DNA of 43,802 bases from Clostridium sp. CAG:964. Lineage in GTDB: Bacteria; Bacillota; Clostridia; Oscillospirales; Acutalibacteraceae. The stretch covers positions 1 through 43,802 of the forward strand of contig FR891342.1 of NCBI GenBank assembly GCA_000435335.1, given 5' to 3'. The notes below the pieces were generated by a model. That model made no database searches and was not told where the DNA came from. It was given only the letters and a program-made list of their open reading frames with translations. A program made the position numbers and the translations under genes. Positions 24,808-33,965 of the stretch are shown one piece after another. How positions within the stretch are numbered: position 1 is the first letter of the stretch; each line of letters starts with the position of its first letter.

Positions 24808-25824
24808 TTATTTTCTGTACAGCTTGTTAATTTTCCTAATTGTTTCTTTAAATTCCTTTACAACATCATTTGGCGAAACAATTTCAACCAAATCTCCCAA
24901 GCCGAATATCCAGCCAAAAAATTGCCGACTTGTATAAATGCTTACAGTTATATTGCTGTGAGAATCGTCCGCCTTAGTAATATGATAGTCACTGCCAAAG
25001 CGGTCTATTATTACACCTATAAGTGAATTATCAATTTTCAAGGTTACCTCTTTTGTGGCGTCGCCGCCAAACATACCAAAGGTTTTTTTAGTATATGTAG
25101 AAACATCAAAGTCCTTAAAGGCTTCACTACCCAACCGCTCCTGCGGAAGTACAACAGCATTTTTTATTTTATCTACTCTGTAGTGCTTTATTTTTTTAGC
25201 ATCAGCATCATATGCAACAAGGTAATACTTTTCATCATTCCACAGCATACACCAAGGGCTTACAGTATAAAGCCTGCCGTCATATTTAGGCTTTTCAATT
25301 ACCTTTTTGTAGCCGTTAAACTCCACAAACCACTGGTAATAGTTAAAGCATATCTGCTTTTCGTCTTGAATAGCACGGTAAATTTGGTCTATGCTTATAT
25401 AAATGCTTTCGTTGTCTGTTTTTGAACGCTTTTCAATAAAGACTGTACGCTGAAGCTTTTTTGCCTCGTAAACACTTACTTCCTTTTCCAGCTTTTTTAT
25501 AAGCTCATTGGATTTCTTTTTTGTAATAAACCTTGTAGACTGTATGGCGTCTACCATCAGCTTAACCTCTGCAAGCTGATATTTTCTGCCGGCTATTACT
25601 CTGTATTCGCATCTGTTGCCCACCCGCACCTTTTCAATCTCGAAATCCATTTGATCCAGTGCAGACAGGTCGGCATACAGACTTTTTCGTTCCGATGTAA
25701 TACCGTATCTTTTAAGCTCGTCAACAATTTCAGAAATAGTCAAGCCATGGTCATCATCAGTTTTATCAAGAAGTATTTTCCTTAAATAAAAAAGCTTTAG
25801 TTTTTGACTTGTACTCCTTGCCAT
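24808..25824 (-). CDS. WYL-domain transcriptional regulator
   Basis: A 338-residue regulator. An N-terminal winged helix (about 8-75, with LTISEIVDELKRYGITSERKS) is followed by a WYL ligand-sensing domain (about 140-230) with VSPWCMLWNDEKYYLVAYDA and HYRVDKI. A C-terminal WCX extension follows. WYL proteins bind nucleic-acid or nucleotide ligands and often control DNA-damage or defence genes. No such genes are adjacent, so the target is unknown. ATG 25824 is preferred since GGGGTGA lies four bases upstream; a 30-residue longer frame is unlikely. Confidence 0.88.
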   Translation of the reverse strand: MARSTSQKLKLFYLRKILLDKTDDDHGLTISEIVDELKRYGITSERKSLYADLSALDQMDFEIEKVRVGNRCEYRVIAGRKYQLAEVKLMVDAIQSTRFITKKKSNELIKKLEKEVSVYEAKKLQRTVFIEKRSKTDNESIYISIDQIYRAIQDEKQICFNYYQWFVEFNGYKKVIEKPKYDGRLYTVSPWCMLWNDEKYYLVAYDADAKKIKHYRVDKIKNAVVLPQERLGSEAFKDFDVSTYTKKTFGMFGGDATKEVTLKIDNSLIGVIIDRFGSDYHITKADDSHSNITVSIYTSRQFFGWIFGLGDLVEIVSPNDVVKEFKETIRKINKLYRK

Positions 25825-25891
25825 ACAGTCACCCCACCATAAAATATCTATCCTTATTAACAACCCAAAATATAAAACAAATATCCGGTCA

Positions 25892-25921
25892 GGCGTGAGT
25901 GTGTGCTTGTGCACCCACGCC
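25892..25921 (-). terminator. Hairpin after the ABC-F gene
   Basis: GGCGTG / CACGCC outer pairing with an inner GTGC / GCAC hairpin; on the minus strand the T-rich stretch follows only after about ten bases. A weak terminator or attenuator before the WYL gene. Confidence 0.4.
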
Positions 25922-25977
25922 CTGCGTGTATTTTCATACTGTCACAAATATAAAACAGTACAAAGCAGCAAAATAAA

Positions 25978-27582
25978 TTACTCTCTTATTAAATTATTTG
26001 CTGCCAAATATTCATCATAGCCCGAAGTAATATCCTTTATGCCGTCCTCTTGAATGAAAATAATACGGTTTGCCACCGTTGAAATAAACTCGTGGTCGTG
26101 CGAAGTAAACAATACAATGCCCGGGAAGCTTGCCAAGCCCTTGTTTACTGCTGTAATAGACTCAAGGTCAAGATGGTTGGTAGGCTGGTCAAGTACAAGA
26201 ACATTTGCACCGCCCATCATCATTTTTGAAAGCATACAGCGCACCTTTTCGCCACCGCTAAGCACCTTAACAGGCTTAAATACATCTTCACCGCTAAATA
26301 GCATTCTTCCTAAGAAGCCCCGCAGATATGTTTCTGTATGGTCGGCGCCGTTGTTGTACTGCTCCAGCCAATTTAAAATAGAGTCGTCGCAATCATTAAA
26401 GAACTCTGAATTATCCTTTGGAAAATACGATGTGCTTGTGCTTACGCCCCACTTAAATGTACCGGAATCCTGTGTATCCTTTTCCATTAAAATTTCAAAC
26501 AGAGCAGTAACAGAGGTTTCCTTGTCGCTAATAAAGGCAATTTTGTCGCCACGCTCCACTCTAAAGGAAACATTCTTTAATACATCCTCGCCGTCAATTT
26601 TCTTGCAAAGTCCCTCTACAGCAAGAATTTCCTTGCCTACCTCTCTGTCCTGCGTAAAGCCTACAAACGGGTATCTGCGGCTTGAAGCCGGCATTTCTTC
26701 AACTGTCAGCTTATCAAGCAGCTTTCTTCTGGATGTAGCCTGCTTTGACTTTGACTTGTTAGCAGAGAACCTTTGAATAAAGCTTTGCAGCTCCTTAATT
26801 TTATCCTCATTCTTCTTGTTTTGCTGTTTTATCATAGCCTGTACCATTTGGCTTGACTCATACCAGAACTCATAGTTACCTACATACATTTTAATCTTAC
26901 CGTAGTCAATGTCCACCATATGGGTACATACAGTATTAAGAAAATGTCTGTCATGGCTTACGACAATTACAGTACCCTCGTAATCCATCAGGAAATCCTC
27001 AAGCCATGAAATAGCCATAATGTCAAGGTTGTTTGTAGGCTCGTCCATCATAAGTATTTCCGGATTTCCAAAAAGTGCCTGTGCAAGCAGCACCTTTACC
27101 TTTTCGTTACCGGTAAGAGTTGACATTTGTGAGTATAAAATATCCTCGCTCAAGCCCAAGCCCTGAATAAGCTTAGAGGCGTCGCTTTCTGCCTCCCAGC
27201 CGTCCATTTCGGCAAATTCTGCCTCAAGCTCACTGGCTCTTATGCCGTCTTCATCGCTAAAATCCGGCTTTGCATACAGCTCGTCTTTTTCCTTCATAAT
27301 GTTATATAGCTTCATATTACCCATTATAACCGTGTCCAAAACAGTGTACCGGTCATATGCGAAATGGTCTTGCTTAAGAACGCTCATACGCTCGCCTTCG
27401 GGAATAATTACATCGCCTGTAGTAGGCTCTAGCTCTCCTGTTAATACCTTTAAAAATGTAGACTTACCGGCACCGTTTGCACCAATTACACCATAGCAAT
27501 TGCCCGGAGTAAATTTTAGATCAACTTCCTTAAATAAATCTGTTCCGCTGAAATTAACGCTTACATTAGATACTGTTATCAT
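25978..27582 (-). CDS. ABC-F family ATPase, YbiT-like
   Basis: A 534-residue soluble protein with two ABC ATPase domains and no membrane part. ABC-F proteins bind ribosomes and help resolve stalled states; some give antibiotic resistance. Domain 1 has GANGAGKST and a changed signature, LTGNEKVKVLLAQAL, with MMDEPTNNLD. A charged linker (about 245-300) follows. Domain 2 has VLSGGEKVRC and VLDQPTNHLD, and its Walker A is degenerate (FISDKETS). These features fit the YbiT branch rather than known resistance factors. ATG 27582 is chosen since AAAAAGG is nine bases upstream. Confidence 0.9.
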   Translation of the reverse strand: MITVSNVSVNFSGTDLFKEVDLKFTPGNCYGVIGANGAGKSTFLKVLTGELEPTTGDVIIPEGERMSVLKQDHFAYDRYTVLDTVIMGNMKLYNIMKEKDELYAKPDFSDEDGIRASELEAEFAEMDGWEAESDASKLIQGLGLSEDILYSQMSTLTGNEKVKVLLAQALFGNPEILMMDEPTNNLDIMAISWLEDFLMDYEGTVIVVSHDRHFLNTVCTHMVDIDYGKIKMYVGNYEFWYESSQMVQAMIKQQNKKNEDKIKELQSFIQRFSANKSKSKQATSRRKLLDKLTVEEMPASSRRYPFVGFTQDREVGKEILAVEGLCKKIDGEDVLKNVSFRVERGDKIAFISDKETSVTALFEILMEKDTQDSGTFKWGVSTSTSYFPKDNSEFFNDCDDSILNWLEQYNNGADHTETYLRGFLGRMLFSGEDVFKPVKVLSGGEKVRCMLSKMMMGGANVLVLDQPTNHLDLESITAVNKGLASFPGIVLFTSHDHEFISTVANRIIFIQEDGIKDITSGYDEYLAANNLIRE

Positions 27583-27641
27583 TGTATACATCCTTTTTCA
27601 TTTATTTATGCAGCAGTGTCTGCAATTTTCTTGTGAATATT

Positions 27642-27670
27642 ATTATATCATTTATTTCCGTACTGTACAA
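27642..27670 (-). promoter_or_regulatory. Promoter of the ABC-F gene
   Basis: On the minus strand: TTGTAC (27670-27665), 17-base spacer, TATAAT (27647-27642). Confidence 0.7.
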
Positions 27671-27888
27671 CCAAATATTAAAACTTATGAAAAAAACGCC
27701 TGCAGCTCGGTAAGCAGCTTGCCTACTGTCTGCACACTATAAGTAATGGTGCTGTAAATACTGAGTTTTTTTTATAATGCGTTAAAATTTCACCATAGTA
27801 ATTCATATTAGTTATATGTATAAGTTTACCAAATTTATAACTCTGCTTTCGGTAAAACTGTAACAGTAATCGAATTTTTAATAATTAT
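27671..27888. other. Intergenic stretch with weak hairpins and a T8 run
   Basis: Part of the 418-base gap between divergent genes. It holds a run of eight T's (27766-27773) and, on the other strand, seven T's ending a CTGCAGGCG segment (about 27687-27700). No convincing stem sits directly before either run. No gene or start signal is seen. A small transcript ending at one of the T-runs is possible but unsupported. Confidence 0.3.
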
Positions 27889-27918
27889 TTGACAACTGTA
27901 TTTTAAAGATTATATAAT
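27889..27918 (+). promoter_or_regulatory. Strong promoter of the DUF6465 gene
   Basis: TTGACA (27889-27894), 18-base spacer, TATAAT (27913-27918): a consensus sigma-A promoter with a leader of about 75 bases. Confidence 0.85.
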
Positions 27919-28000
27919 GTGTTTGTAAGCTTCATACAGGTAGATGTGTGGGGTGTTTTTAAGGAATTATTTCACTTTTATTGAAAGAAGGTATTTTTTA

Positions 28001-28621
28001 ATGGCAACAACAAAGAAAACTACTGCTAAAAAAACTACAACTGCAAAAACTGCAGAGAAGGCAGCAGAAACAACAACTACCACAGCTAAAAAGGCTGTAG
28101 CACCTAGCACAACAGCAACTGCAAAGGCAGCTGCAGCACCTGCCACAACAGCAGCAAAGGCTGCAGAGAAGGTTGAGGAAGCAAAGGCTGTAGTTGAGAA
28201 AAAGGTTGGGAAAACAAAAGCAGCTGTTGAAGAGAAAGCAGAAAAGGCTGTAGCTGCTGTAGAAAAAAAGGCAGAGGAAGTAAAAACTGCCGTTGAGAAG
28301 AAGGCAGAGGAGGTAAAGGCTGCTGCTAAGGCTGCAGAGAAGCCTGTAAAGGAAGCCGCTGCTAAAAAGCCGGCAGCTAAGAAAACAACTGCAAGAAAAA
28401 CTACCAAGAAGGCTGTTGAGCCTACTGTTGAGTTTGTTATACAGTATGACGAGGGCGAGGAAAAATATTCTGACATAGTTGAAAACGCAAAGAAATCATA
28501 CCTTGCTAACAACGAAAACGCCGAAATTAAGGATATTAAAGTTTACCTAAAGCCTGTTGACAAGAAGGCTTACTGTGTAGTAAACGGCACAGATGAGTTT
28601 GAAATGGATGTTTATTTCTGA
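28001..28621 (+). CDS. Lys/Ala/Thr-rich histone H1-like protein with C-terminal DUF6465 domain
   Basis: A 206-residue protein in two parts. Residues 1-140 are low-complexity, built of Lys, Ala, Thr, Glu and Val, with recurring KKAEEVK and TAKKTT units. This composition is like histone H1 or bacterial Hc1-type tails and may be helical. Residues 143-206 form a compact domain (VEFVIQYDEGEEKYSDI to EFEMDVYF) that I match to DUF6465. Function is unknown; DNA or RNA binding is inference from the basic tail. ATG 28001 is the start since GAAGG lies upstream. The consensus promoter suggests high expression. Confidence 0.75.
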   Translation: MATTKKTTAKKTTTAKTAEKAAETTTTTAKKAVAPSTTATAKAAAAPATTAAKAAEKVEEAKAVVEKKVGKTKAAVEEKAEKAVAAVEKKAEEVKTAVEKKAEEVKAAAKAAEKPVKEAAAKKPAAKKTTARKTTKKAVEPTVEFVIQYDEGEEKYSDIVENAKKSYLANNENAEIKDIKVYLKPVDKKAYCVVNGTDEFEMDVYF

Positions 28622-28650
28622 TTTTTCAGGAAATTTACACACTGAATCAA

Positions 28651-28690
28651 AAGGTGACAAGCCGCATACGGTCTGTCACCTTTCTTTCTT
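28651..28690 (+). terminator. Terminator after the DUF6465 gene
   Basis: AAGGTGACA (28651-28659) pairs with TGTCACCTT (28674-28682), followed by TCTTTCTTT. Confidence 0.8.
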
Positions 28691-28706
28691 TACAGGTAAT
28701 TTATGC

Positions 28707-28753
28707 AAAAAGCGGAATTGCAGGTATTATTTGCCTTTAATTCCGCTTTTTTA
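28707..28753. terminator. Second, bidirectional hairpin terminator
   Basis: A 13-bp stem, AAAAAGCGGAATT / AATTCCGCTTTTT, with an imperfect inner stem. T-runs follow on both strands, so it can end the minus-strand mini-protein gene as well. Confidence 0.8.
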
Positions 28754-28801
28754 TATCGGCTATAACACACCGAAAAATTCAAGATATACTCTACAGCTTT
28801 C

Positions 28802-28996
28802 TTACTTTTTGCGTGAGAGAAATATTACAGCAACTACCGCAGCCACCATTATGACAGCTAAAAGAACAATAACAATGGTTTTACTGTCGCCTGTGTTGCT
28901 CACTGCTCCGCCGTAGGCAAAAGCGGAAAGCACAGACATTACAGCAATAATTGCCATAAGAGCCAATGCAGAAATAAATTTTAAAAGTCTGTTCAC
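28802..28996 (-). CDS. 64-residue exported mini-protein with sortase-like C-terminal anchor
   Basis: No known family. The N-terminal 28 residues form a signal peptide ending SAFA. Only about ten residues (YGGAVSNTGDSK) separate it from a C-terminal hydrophobic helix closed by SRKK. NTGDS plus helix plus basic tail resembles the sorting signals (xPxTGD-type) of many clostridial surface proteins, though the leading LP is absent. The start is GTG, after GGGGTGAGGT. Its own strong promoter lies just after mfd. It may equally be a small two-helix membrane protein. Confidence 0.7.
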   Translation of the reverse strand: MNRLLKFISALALMAIIAVMSVLSAFAYGGAVSNTGDSKTIVIVLLAVIMVAAVVAVIFLSRKK

Positions 28997-29061
28997 AATA
29001 CCTCACCCCGTTTCAAACAAAATTCGACTCATTCTCTAAATAATTTTAAAAATCCATTTAG

Positions 29062-29090
29062 ATTATAACAAAAACGGAAAGTATTGTAAA
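29062..29090 (-). promoter_or_regulatory. Promoter of the mini-protein gene
   Basis: On the minus strand: TTTACA (29090-29085), 17-base spacer, TATAAT (29067-29062). The -35 begins directly after the mfd stop codon. Confidence 0.75.
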
Positions 29091-29091
29091 G

Positions 29092-32000
29092 CTAATTAAA
29101 TATCTGCGTCAGCACCTTTAATGGCGGTGTATACTTTTTAATTCTAACCTGAATATGAGGCTTGCCGTCCAGCTTTAAAACTGCCTGACCTGTCAGCTTG
29201 TCAAGCAAATCTGCCACCTTTTTAGTACGCACATCCGTCAGGAACAGCAGCATTGAGGTATCCAGCTGTTTGATTTCGTATATTCCGTAGGAGGAGGCTG
29301 TATTTCTTATGAGAGCCACCTCAATTAGTCCCATAACCGCTTGCGGAACATCGCCGAACCTGTCTATAAGCTCATCAATTACATCGTCGGCATCCTCTTT
29401 TGTTCGAATATCTGCAATACGGCGGTACATAGCAATTCGTAATTTCAGTGAAGATATATAATCCTCCGGTATATATGCCGGTATAGGAACATCAATGGAG
29501 CATTCTATATCCTCAGGCAGAGCCTCCTCTCCCCTTTCTTCACGAATAGCCTCGTTCAAAAGCTTTAGGTACATATCATAACCCACTATTTCCATATGGC
29601 CGTGCTGCTGTGCACCAAGCACATTGCCGGCACCACGAATTTCAAGGTCACGCATTGCTATCTTAAATCCACTGCCAAACTCGGTAAATTCTTCTATGGC
29701 CGCCAAGCGTTTTGCCGAAACCTCGGTAAGAACCTTCATAGGTCTAAAGGTGAAATAAGCGTAGGCTCTTCTTGATGACCTGCCCACCCTGCCCCTTAGC
29801 TGGTGAAGCTGTGACAAGCCCATATAGTCAGCATTGTCAATTATAAGAGTATTGGCATTTGGTATATCTACACCTGTTTCAATAATTGTGGTACATACAA
29901 GTACATTTATTTCCTGCTCAAGCATTTGCCGCCAAACCTCAGACAACTGCTGCTCGCTCATTTTGCCGTGGCCTACACCTACCTTAGCCTCGGGTATGCC
30001 CTCCATTATATCATAAGCACAGCGTTCTATAGTATCTACACTGTTATGCAAATAGAACACCTGTCCGCCTCGTCTAAGCTCACGGCGAATTGCGTCAAAA
30101 ATAACCTCTCGGTCATACTCCATTACATATGTCTGTACAGGCTGTCTGTCCTGGGGTGCTTCCTCCAAAACAGACATATCTCTAATACCGCTCATAGCCA
30201 TATTCAATGTTCGTGGAATTGGCGTGGCGGAAAGTGTAAGAACATCTATATTTTTACACATTTCCTTAAATTTTTCCTTTTGGGCAACACCAAAGCGTTG
30301 CTCCTCATCTATAATAACCAGCCCCAAGTCCCTGAACTGAATGTCCTTTGAAATTAAGCGGTGGGTACCTATTACCATATCCACCTCACCACGCTTCAAA
30401 GCCCTTATTACTTCACCTTGCTGTGCAGTGGTTCTAAATCTTGAAAGCAGCTCTATTTTTACCGGAAAGCCCTCAAATCTTCTTAAAGCCGTTTGGTAGT
30501 GCTGCCACGCCAAAATGGTTGTAGGGCAAAGCAATGCACACTGCTTTGAATCTGCCACACACTTAAAGGCGGCACGAAGTGCAACCTCTGTTTTGCCAAA
30601 GCCAACATCGCCGCACAAAAGTCTGTCCATGGGTGCGGTGCGTTCCATATCGCTTGTAATTTCGTCAATGCAACGCAGCTGATCGCTTGTTTCCTCATAT
30701 TCAAAATGTGACGCAAAATCGTGGTGCCATTCACTGTCCGGTGAAAAAGCATAGCCCTTTGCGTTCATTCTTTCGGCATACAGCCTTGTAAGCTCATGTG
30801 CAATATCCTTTACCGCACTTCGTACTCTAGACTTAGCCTTTGCCCAGTCGGTACCGCCAAGCTTGCTTAGCTTTACCCGGTTATCCTCCTTTGGGCCTAT
30901 ATATTTAGACACCATATCAAGCTGAGTAACAGGCACATACAGCTCGTCGTCCTTTGCATAAAGAATGGTAATATAGTCCTTAATAATGCCTTCCTTTTCA
31001 ATTTTATTTATTCCCTTGTACACACCAATACCAAACTTTGTGTGTACAACATAGTCGCCTATGCTAAGCTCCTCAAGCGAATAAATCTGCTGTGCGTTTT
31101 TAGGTCTTTTAGGCTTCTTCTTTTGTGGAGCAAACACTATTCCATGAGTAATCAGCTTAAAACCTGCAGAGGGGTATTCAAAGCCTGCTGACAGTGCACC
31201 CTCCATAACATATATAGTGTTTGGCAATGGGTTTTCAATATCCTTTACATATACGGCCGGATAATTGTCGTCTTTTAGCTGCTGCTCCAAAGACGCCGCA
31301 CTTTTAGCCGTGCCTGCAAGAATAACCGTCGTCGTACTGCTGTTAAAGTCCATATCAAGGTCTTCTTTTAGCACCTTGTATGAACCGCTCCACAAGGACA
31401 GCTGTTTTGCAGTAAAGCTGATAAGCTCCTTTAACTGAAAATCATAGGAGCCGTGTGTAAAGTTATCCAAAAATACTGTAGTACAGCCGTGAAAATACTC
31501 CCACACATCATACTTCTCAATACAGTAGGTTTCAAAGCCCTTGCAAAGCGTGCCTGTAGCAAAATCATCTTTAATTTCGGCATTGTACTGGGAATAAAAT
31601 GAGCTTTGCCTTGCCTTTACCTTTGTTTGCTCGGATATAAATATAATTCTGTTTTCTATATAGTTAAGCAATGTTTCAGGCTTGTCGTAGACCAAGCCGA
31701 TAAACTTATCTATTGAGCCTACAGTAACTCCACTGCGAAGTGCGTCAGCCTCCGACTGCAGGGTTTCCTTTGCTTTGGCTGAATTTTTACCTCGTAAAAG
31801 CTTTAGCTTGTGCTCTATTTTGTCCGCCAAGGCTGCTTTGTCACTGACCAATACCTCTACCGACGGCGTAATGGTTATGCTTTCAACATAATCCAAGCGA
31901 CGCTGAGTTTGAATATCAAAGGTATTTATAGTGTCAATTTCGTCACCCCAAAATTCAATTCTTACAGGCTTTTCGCTGTCCGGCATAAATAAGTCTACTA

Positions 32001-32532
32001 TACCGCCACGCTGTGCAAACTGACCTGCTCCCTCTACAATGTCACATCTTTCGTAGCCGTTAAGCACAAGTGCTTCCATAACACTTTCAATAGAAATTTC
32101 GGTGCCGCTTTTCAGGGTGGCTGTTGCACGCATCAAAACCTCCCTTGGTATTGTAAACTGTGCCAATGCGTCTATGGTGGTAATAACAACATCGGCATCG
32201 TTTTCAAGCATTTTACAAAGCACCTTAATTCTTTGGTGCTCGTATTCTCTTGATTTACTTTTTATATCCCTAAATATAAAATCCCTCATAGGGTAGATAT
32301 AAGCACTTTTGCCCATTGCGGTTATGTCCGACGAAAGCACCTGTGCTTCGTGCTCATCTGCAACAACCACAAATGCTCCCATTTTCTTGGAAAATGGGAG
32401 TGAATTAATAATGTGAGCCTTGTGTACCCCTGTAAGCCCTGTAACAGCTACAGCACACTGCCCTTTGGCAATTGCTTTTTTTAATGTTTGGTACTCAGGT
32501 ACTTTTTCTATTATATTGTCTAAGAATTTCAT
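29092..32532 (-). CDS. mfd: Transcription-repair coupling factor
   Basis: It removes RNA polymerase stalled at DNA damage and recruits UvrA. The 1,146-residue length is normal. In order: UvrB-like N-terminal module, RNA-polymerase-interacting domain (about 480-560, with LEELSIGDYVVHTKFGIGVY), and the RecG-like helicase. The helicase has GDVGFGKTEVALRAAF (Walker A), IIDEEQRFGV (DEEQ box), LSATPIPRTLNMAM and the QLRGRVGRS motif. A C-terminal UvrA-contact domain follows. AAGGAGTG precedes the ATG. It lies ten bases after pth on the same strand, a pairing common in Firmicutes. Confidence 0.97.
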   Translation of the reverse strand: MKFLDNIIEKVPEYQTLKKAIAKGQCAVAVTGLTGVHKAHIINSLPFSKKMGAFVVVADEHEAQVLSSDITAMGKSAYIYPMRDFIFRDIKSKSREYEHQRIKVLCKMLENDADVVITTIDALAQFTIPREVLMRATATLKSGTEISIESVMEALVLNGYERCDIVEGAGQFAQRGGIVDLFMPDSEKPVRIEFWGDEIDTINTFDIQTQRRLDYVESITITPSVEVLVSDKAALADKIEHKLKLLRGKNSAKAKETLQSEADALRSGVTVGSIDKFIGLVYDKPETLLNYIENRIIFISEQTKVKARQSSFYSQYNAEIKDDFATGTLCKGFETYCIEKYDVWEYFHGCTTVFLDNFTHGSYDFQLKELISFTAKQLSLWSGSYKVLKEDLDMDFNSSTTTVILAGTAKSAASLEQQLKDDNYPAVYVKDIENPLPNTIYVMEGALSAGFEYPSAGFKLITHGIVFAPQKKKPKRPKNAQQIYSLEELSIGDYVVHTKFGIGVYKGINKIEKEGIIKDYITILYAKDDELYVPVTQLDMVSKYIGPKEDNRVKLSKLGGTDWAKAKSRVRSAVKDIAHELTRLYAERMNAKGYAFSPDSEWHHDFASHFEYEETSDQLRCIDEITSDMERTAPMDRLLCGDVGFGKTEVALRAAFKCVADSKQCALLCPTTILAWQHYQTALRRFEGFPVKIELLSRFRTTAQQGEVIRALKRGEVDMVIGTHRLISKDIQFRDLGLVIIDEEQRFGVAQKEKFKEMCKNIDVLTLSATPIPRTLNMAMSGIRDMSVLEEAPQDRQPVQTYVMEYDREVIFDAIRRELRRGGQVFYLHNSVDTIERCAYDIMEGIPEAKVGVGHGKMSEQQLSEVWRQMLEQEINVLVCTTIIETGVDIPNANTLIIDNADYMGLSQLHQLRGRVGRSSRRAYAYFTFRPMKVLTEVSAKRLAAIEEFTEFGSGFKIAMRDLEIRGAGNVLGAQQHGHMEIVGYDMYLKLLNEAIREERGEEALPEDIECSIDVPIPAYIPEDYISSLKLRIAMYRRIADIRTKEDADDVIDELIDRFGDVPQAVMGLIEVALIRNTASSYGIYEIKQLDTSMLLFLTDVRTKKVADLLDKLTGQAVLKLDGKPHIQVRIKKYTPPLKVLTQIFN

Positions 32533-32542
32533 TTTACACTCC

Positions 32543-33172
32543 TTATGAGTTGAAATCAGCCATTGCTTTATCTATATTTCCGGCAATAATATATTCAACC
32601 GCACCGCAGGCATTGTCTGTAACCTTGTCTAGGGCTTCACGCTCGGCTGCGGTAAATCTTGACAAAACCCAGTCTGCCAGCTGCCAGTTAGGGTTCGGCT
32701 TTTCGCCTATGCCAATTTTCACCCTAGGGAACAAGCTGCTTCCGCTTAGCTCTATTATGCTTCTCATTCCCTTTTGACCGCCGTCACTGCCCTTGCGTCT
32801 TATACGCATTCTGCCTACATCTAATGATATGTCGTCAAACAAAACAATAACATTCTCAGGCGGAATTTTATAAAAGCTCATTGCCTGTACCACTGCCTCA
32901 CCGCTTAAATTCATAAATGTTTGGGGCTTCATAAGCAAGGTTCTTTTTCCCGCAATAGTGCAGTCGCCTATTAAAGCCTTGTACTTCATTTTACTTACAT
33001 TGCAGTTGTATTTATCTGCAAGCTTATCAAGTGCTATAAAGCCTGCATTGTGCCTGGTGTTTTCGTATTGCCTTCCGGGATTTCCCAGACCTGCAACAAT
33101 ATATTCCACTGCACCGCCCTGTGCAGCTGTTTTTTTCCCAAATAAATTAATCATATTCTCACCAACATTCAT
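32543..33172 (-). CDS. pth: Peptidyl-tRNA hydrolase
   Basis: It releases peptides from prematurely dropped peptidyl-tRNA. Key features are YIVAGLGNPGRQYENTRHNAG, with the catalytic His, then FMNLSGEAV, DDISLDVGRMRIRRKGSDGGQKG and RVKIGIGEKPN. The frame has a 17-20 residue extension before the core (MINLFGKKTAAQGGAVE). Start choice is open: ATG 33172 has no ribosome site and is almost at the predicted transcription start, while ATG 33154 follows GGTGAGA by only about three bases. First gene of the pth-mfd operon. Confidence 0.94.
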   Translation of the reverse strand: MNVGENMINLFGKKTAAQGGAVEYIVAGLGNPGRQYENTRHNAGFIALDKLADKYNCNVSKMKYKALIGDCTIAGKRTLLMKPQTFMNLSGEAVVQAMSFYKIPPENVIVLFDDISLDVGRMRIRRKGSDGGQKGMRSIIELSGSSLFPRVKIGIGEKPNPNWQLADWVLSRFTAAEREALDKVTDNACGAVEYIIAGNIDKAMADFNS

Positions 33173-33207
33173 AAATTAAAAACTGTATAATGAATAACAG
33201 AACAAAA

Positions 33208-33240
33208 AGGATACCGGAGTAATTCGGTATCCTAAAATAT
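33208..33240 (-). terminator. Terminator of the 2-oxoacid oxidoreductase/HAD operon
   Basis: A 9-bp perfect stem, AGGATACCG / CGGTATCCT, with an 8-base loop. On the minus strand TTTTTG follows directly. It separates the HAD gene from pth. Confidence 0.85.
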
Positions 33241-33321
33241 TTCATAATAGGTTTAAAGTACAGCAGCAGCCCAAAATTTATAGCATTAATACAAATAATA
33301 CACCTAAGTAAAGGCTGCACA

Positions 33322-33957
33322 CTAAAAAATATAATTCTTAAGCTGATACAGGCTGTCTATAACAGGCTTGCCTGTAGTAAGCAAATCCTGCTTGCTTTGA
33401 TGACCTGTTGATACAAGCACACAGTCAGCACCTATTTCATTGGCAAGCTGACAGTCATGCAGAGTATCTCCCACCGCTACAACCCTGCTGTAGTCCTTTG
33501 TAACCTTGTTTATAACACTGACCGCACGCTGCACCTTGCTGCCTACGGCATTGTCACCTGAACCGGATATATAATCCATATACCGGGCAACACCCAGCCT
33601 GTTGGCAGCCTCTTCAACTATTTTATGGCTTGAGGAGGAAACAATTATCTGCCTTATGCCTATATTTTTAAAATACTCCATAAGCTCCAAGGCACCTGCG
33701 TTCAAGGGATTTTCACCTATATGCTTGTCGTAGCCGGCTGTAAACTCACTTTGAATAACATCAAAGGATATTTTGCTGAGGTCAAACAAATGCTCATAAA
33801 ATTTATAAATAGGCGTATCCAAATAGCTGTAATACTGCTGAATATTTATTGTGGGAAGTCCACGCTTTATAAGCATATCATTTACAGAGCAAAGCGACGC
33901 ATTAACATCATCAACTATTGTACCGTTCCAGTCCCAAACCAAACAATTATATTTCAT
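33322..33957 (-). CDS. HAD-family phosphatase, phosphoglycolate phosphatase-like
   Basis: A 211-residue haloacid dehalogenase-type phosphatase. Motif I reads WDWNGTIVDD, so the usual second Asp (DxDGT) is Asn, a variant common in this branch. Motif II is IIVSSSS, the lysine motif is likely GSKVQRA, and motif IV is VAVGDTLHDCQLANEIG. Phosphoglycolate or a similar small phosphate is a guess from similarity. It lies eight bases after the gamma-subunit gene, as last gene of the oxidoreductase operon, and is followed by a terminator. Confidence 0.82.
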   Translation of the reverse strand: MKYNCLVWDWNGTIVDDVNASLCSVNDMLIKRGLPTINIQQYYSYLDTPIYKFYEHLFDLSKISFDVIQSEFTAGYDKHIGENPLNAGALELMEYFKNIGIRQIIVSSSSHKIVEEAANRLGVARYMDYISGSGDNAVGSKVQRAVSVINKVTKDYSRVVAVGDTLHDCQLANEIGADCVLVSTGHQSKQDLLTTGKPVIDSLYQLKNYIF

Positions 33958-33965
33958 AATAACAA

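Noticed and set aside
25978..27582. Antibiotic-resistance ABC-F factor
   Set aside because: The altered first signature (LTGNEK), the degenerate second Walker A and the lack of a visible leader peptide fit the housekeeping YbiT branch.
27967..28512. Long minus-strand frame rich in Ala, Phe and Val opposite the DUF6465 gene
   Set aside because: It mirrors the Lys/Ala/Thr repeats of the real gene on the plus strand, and has no start signals.
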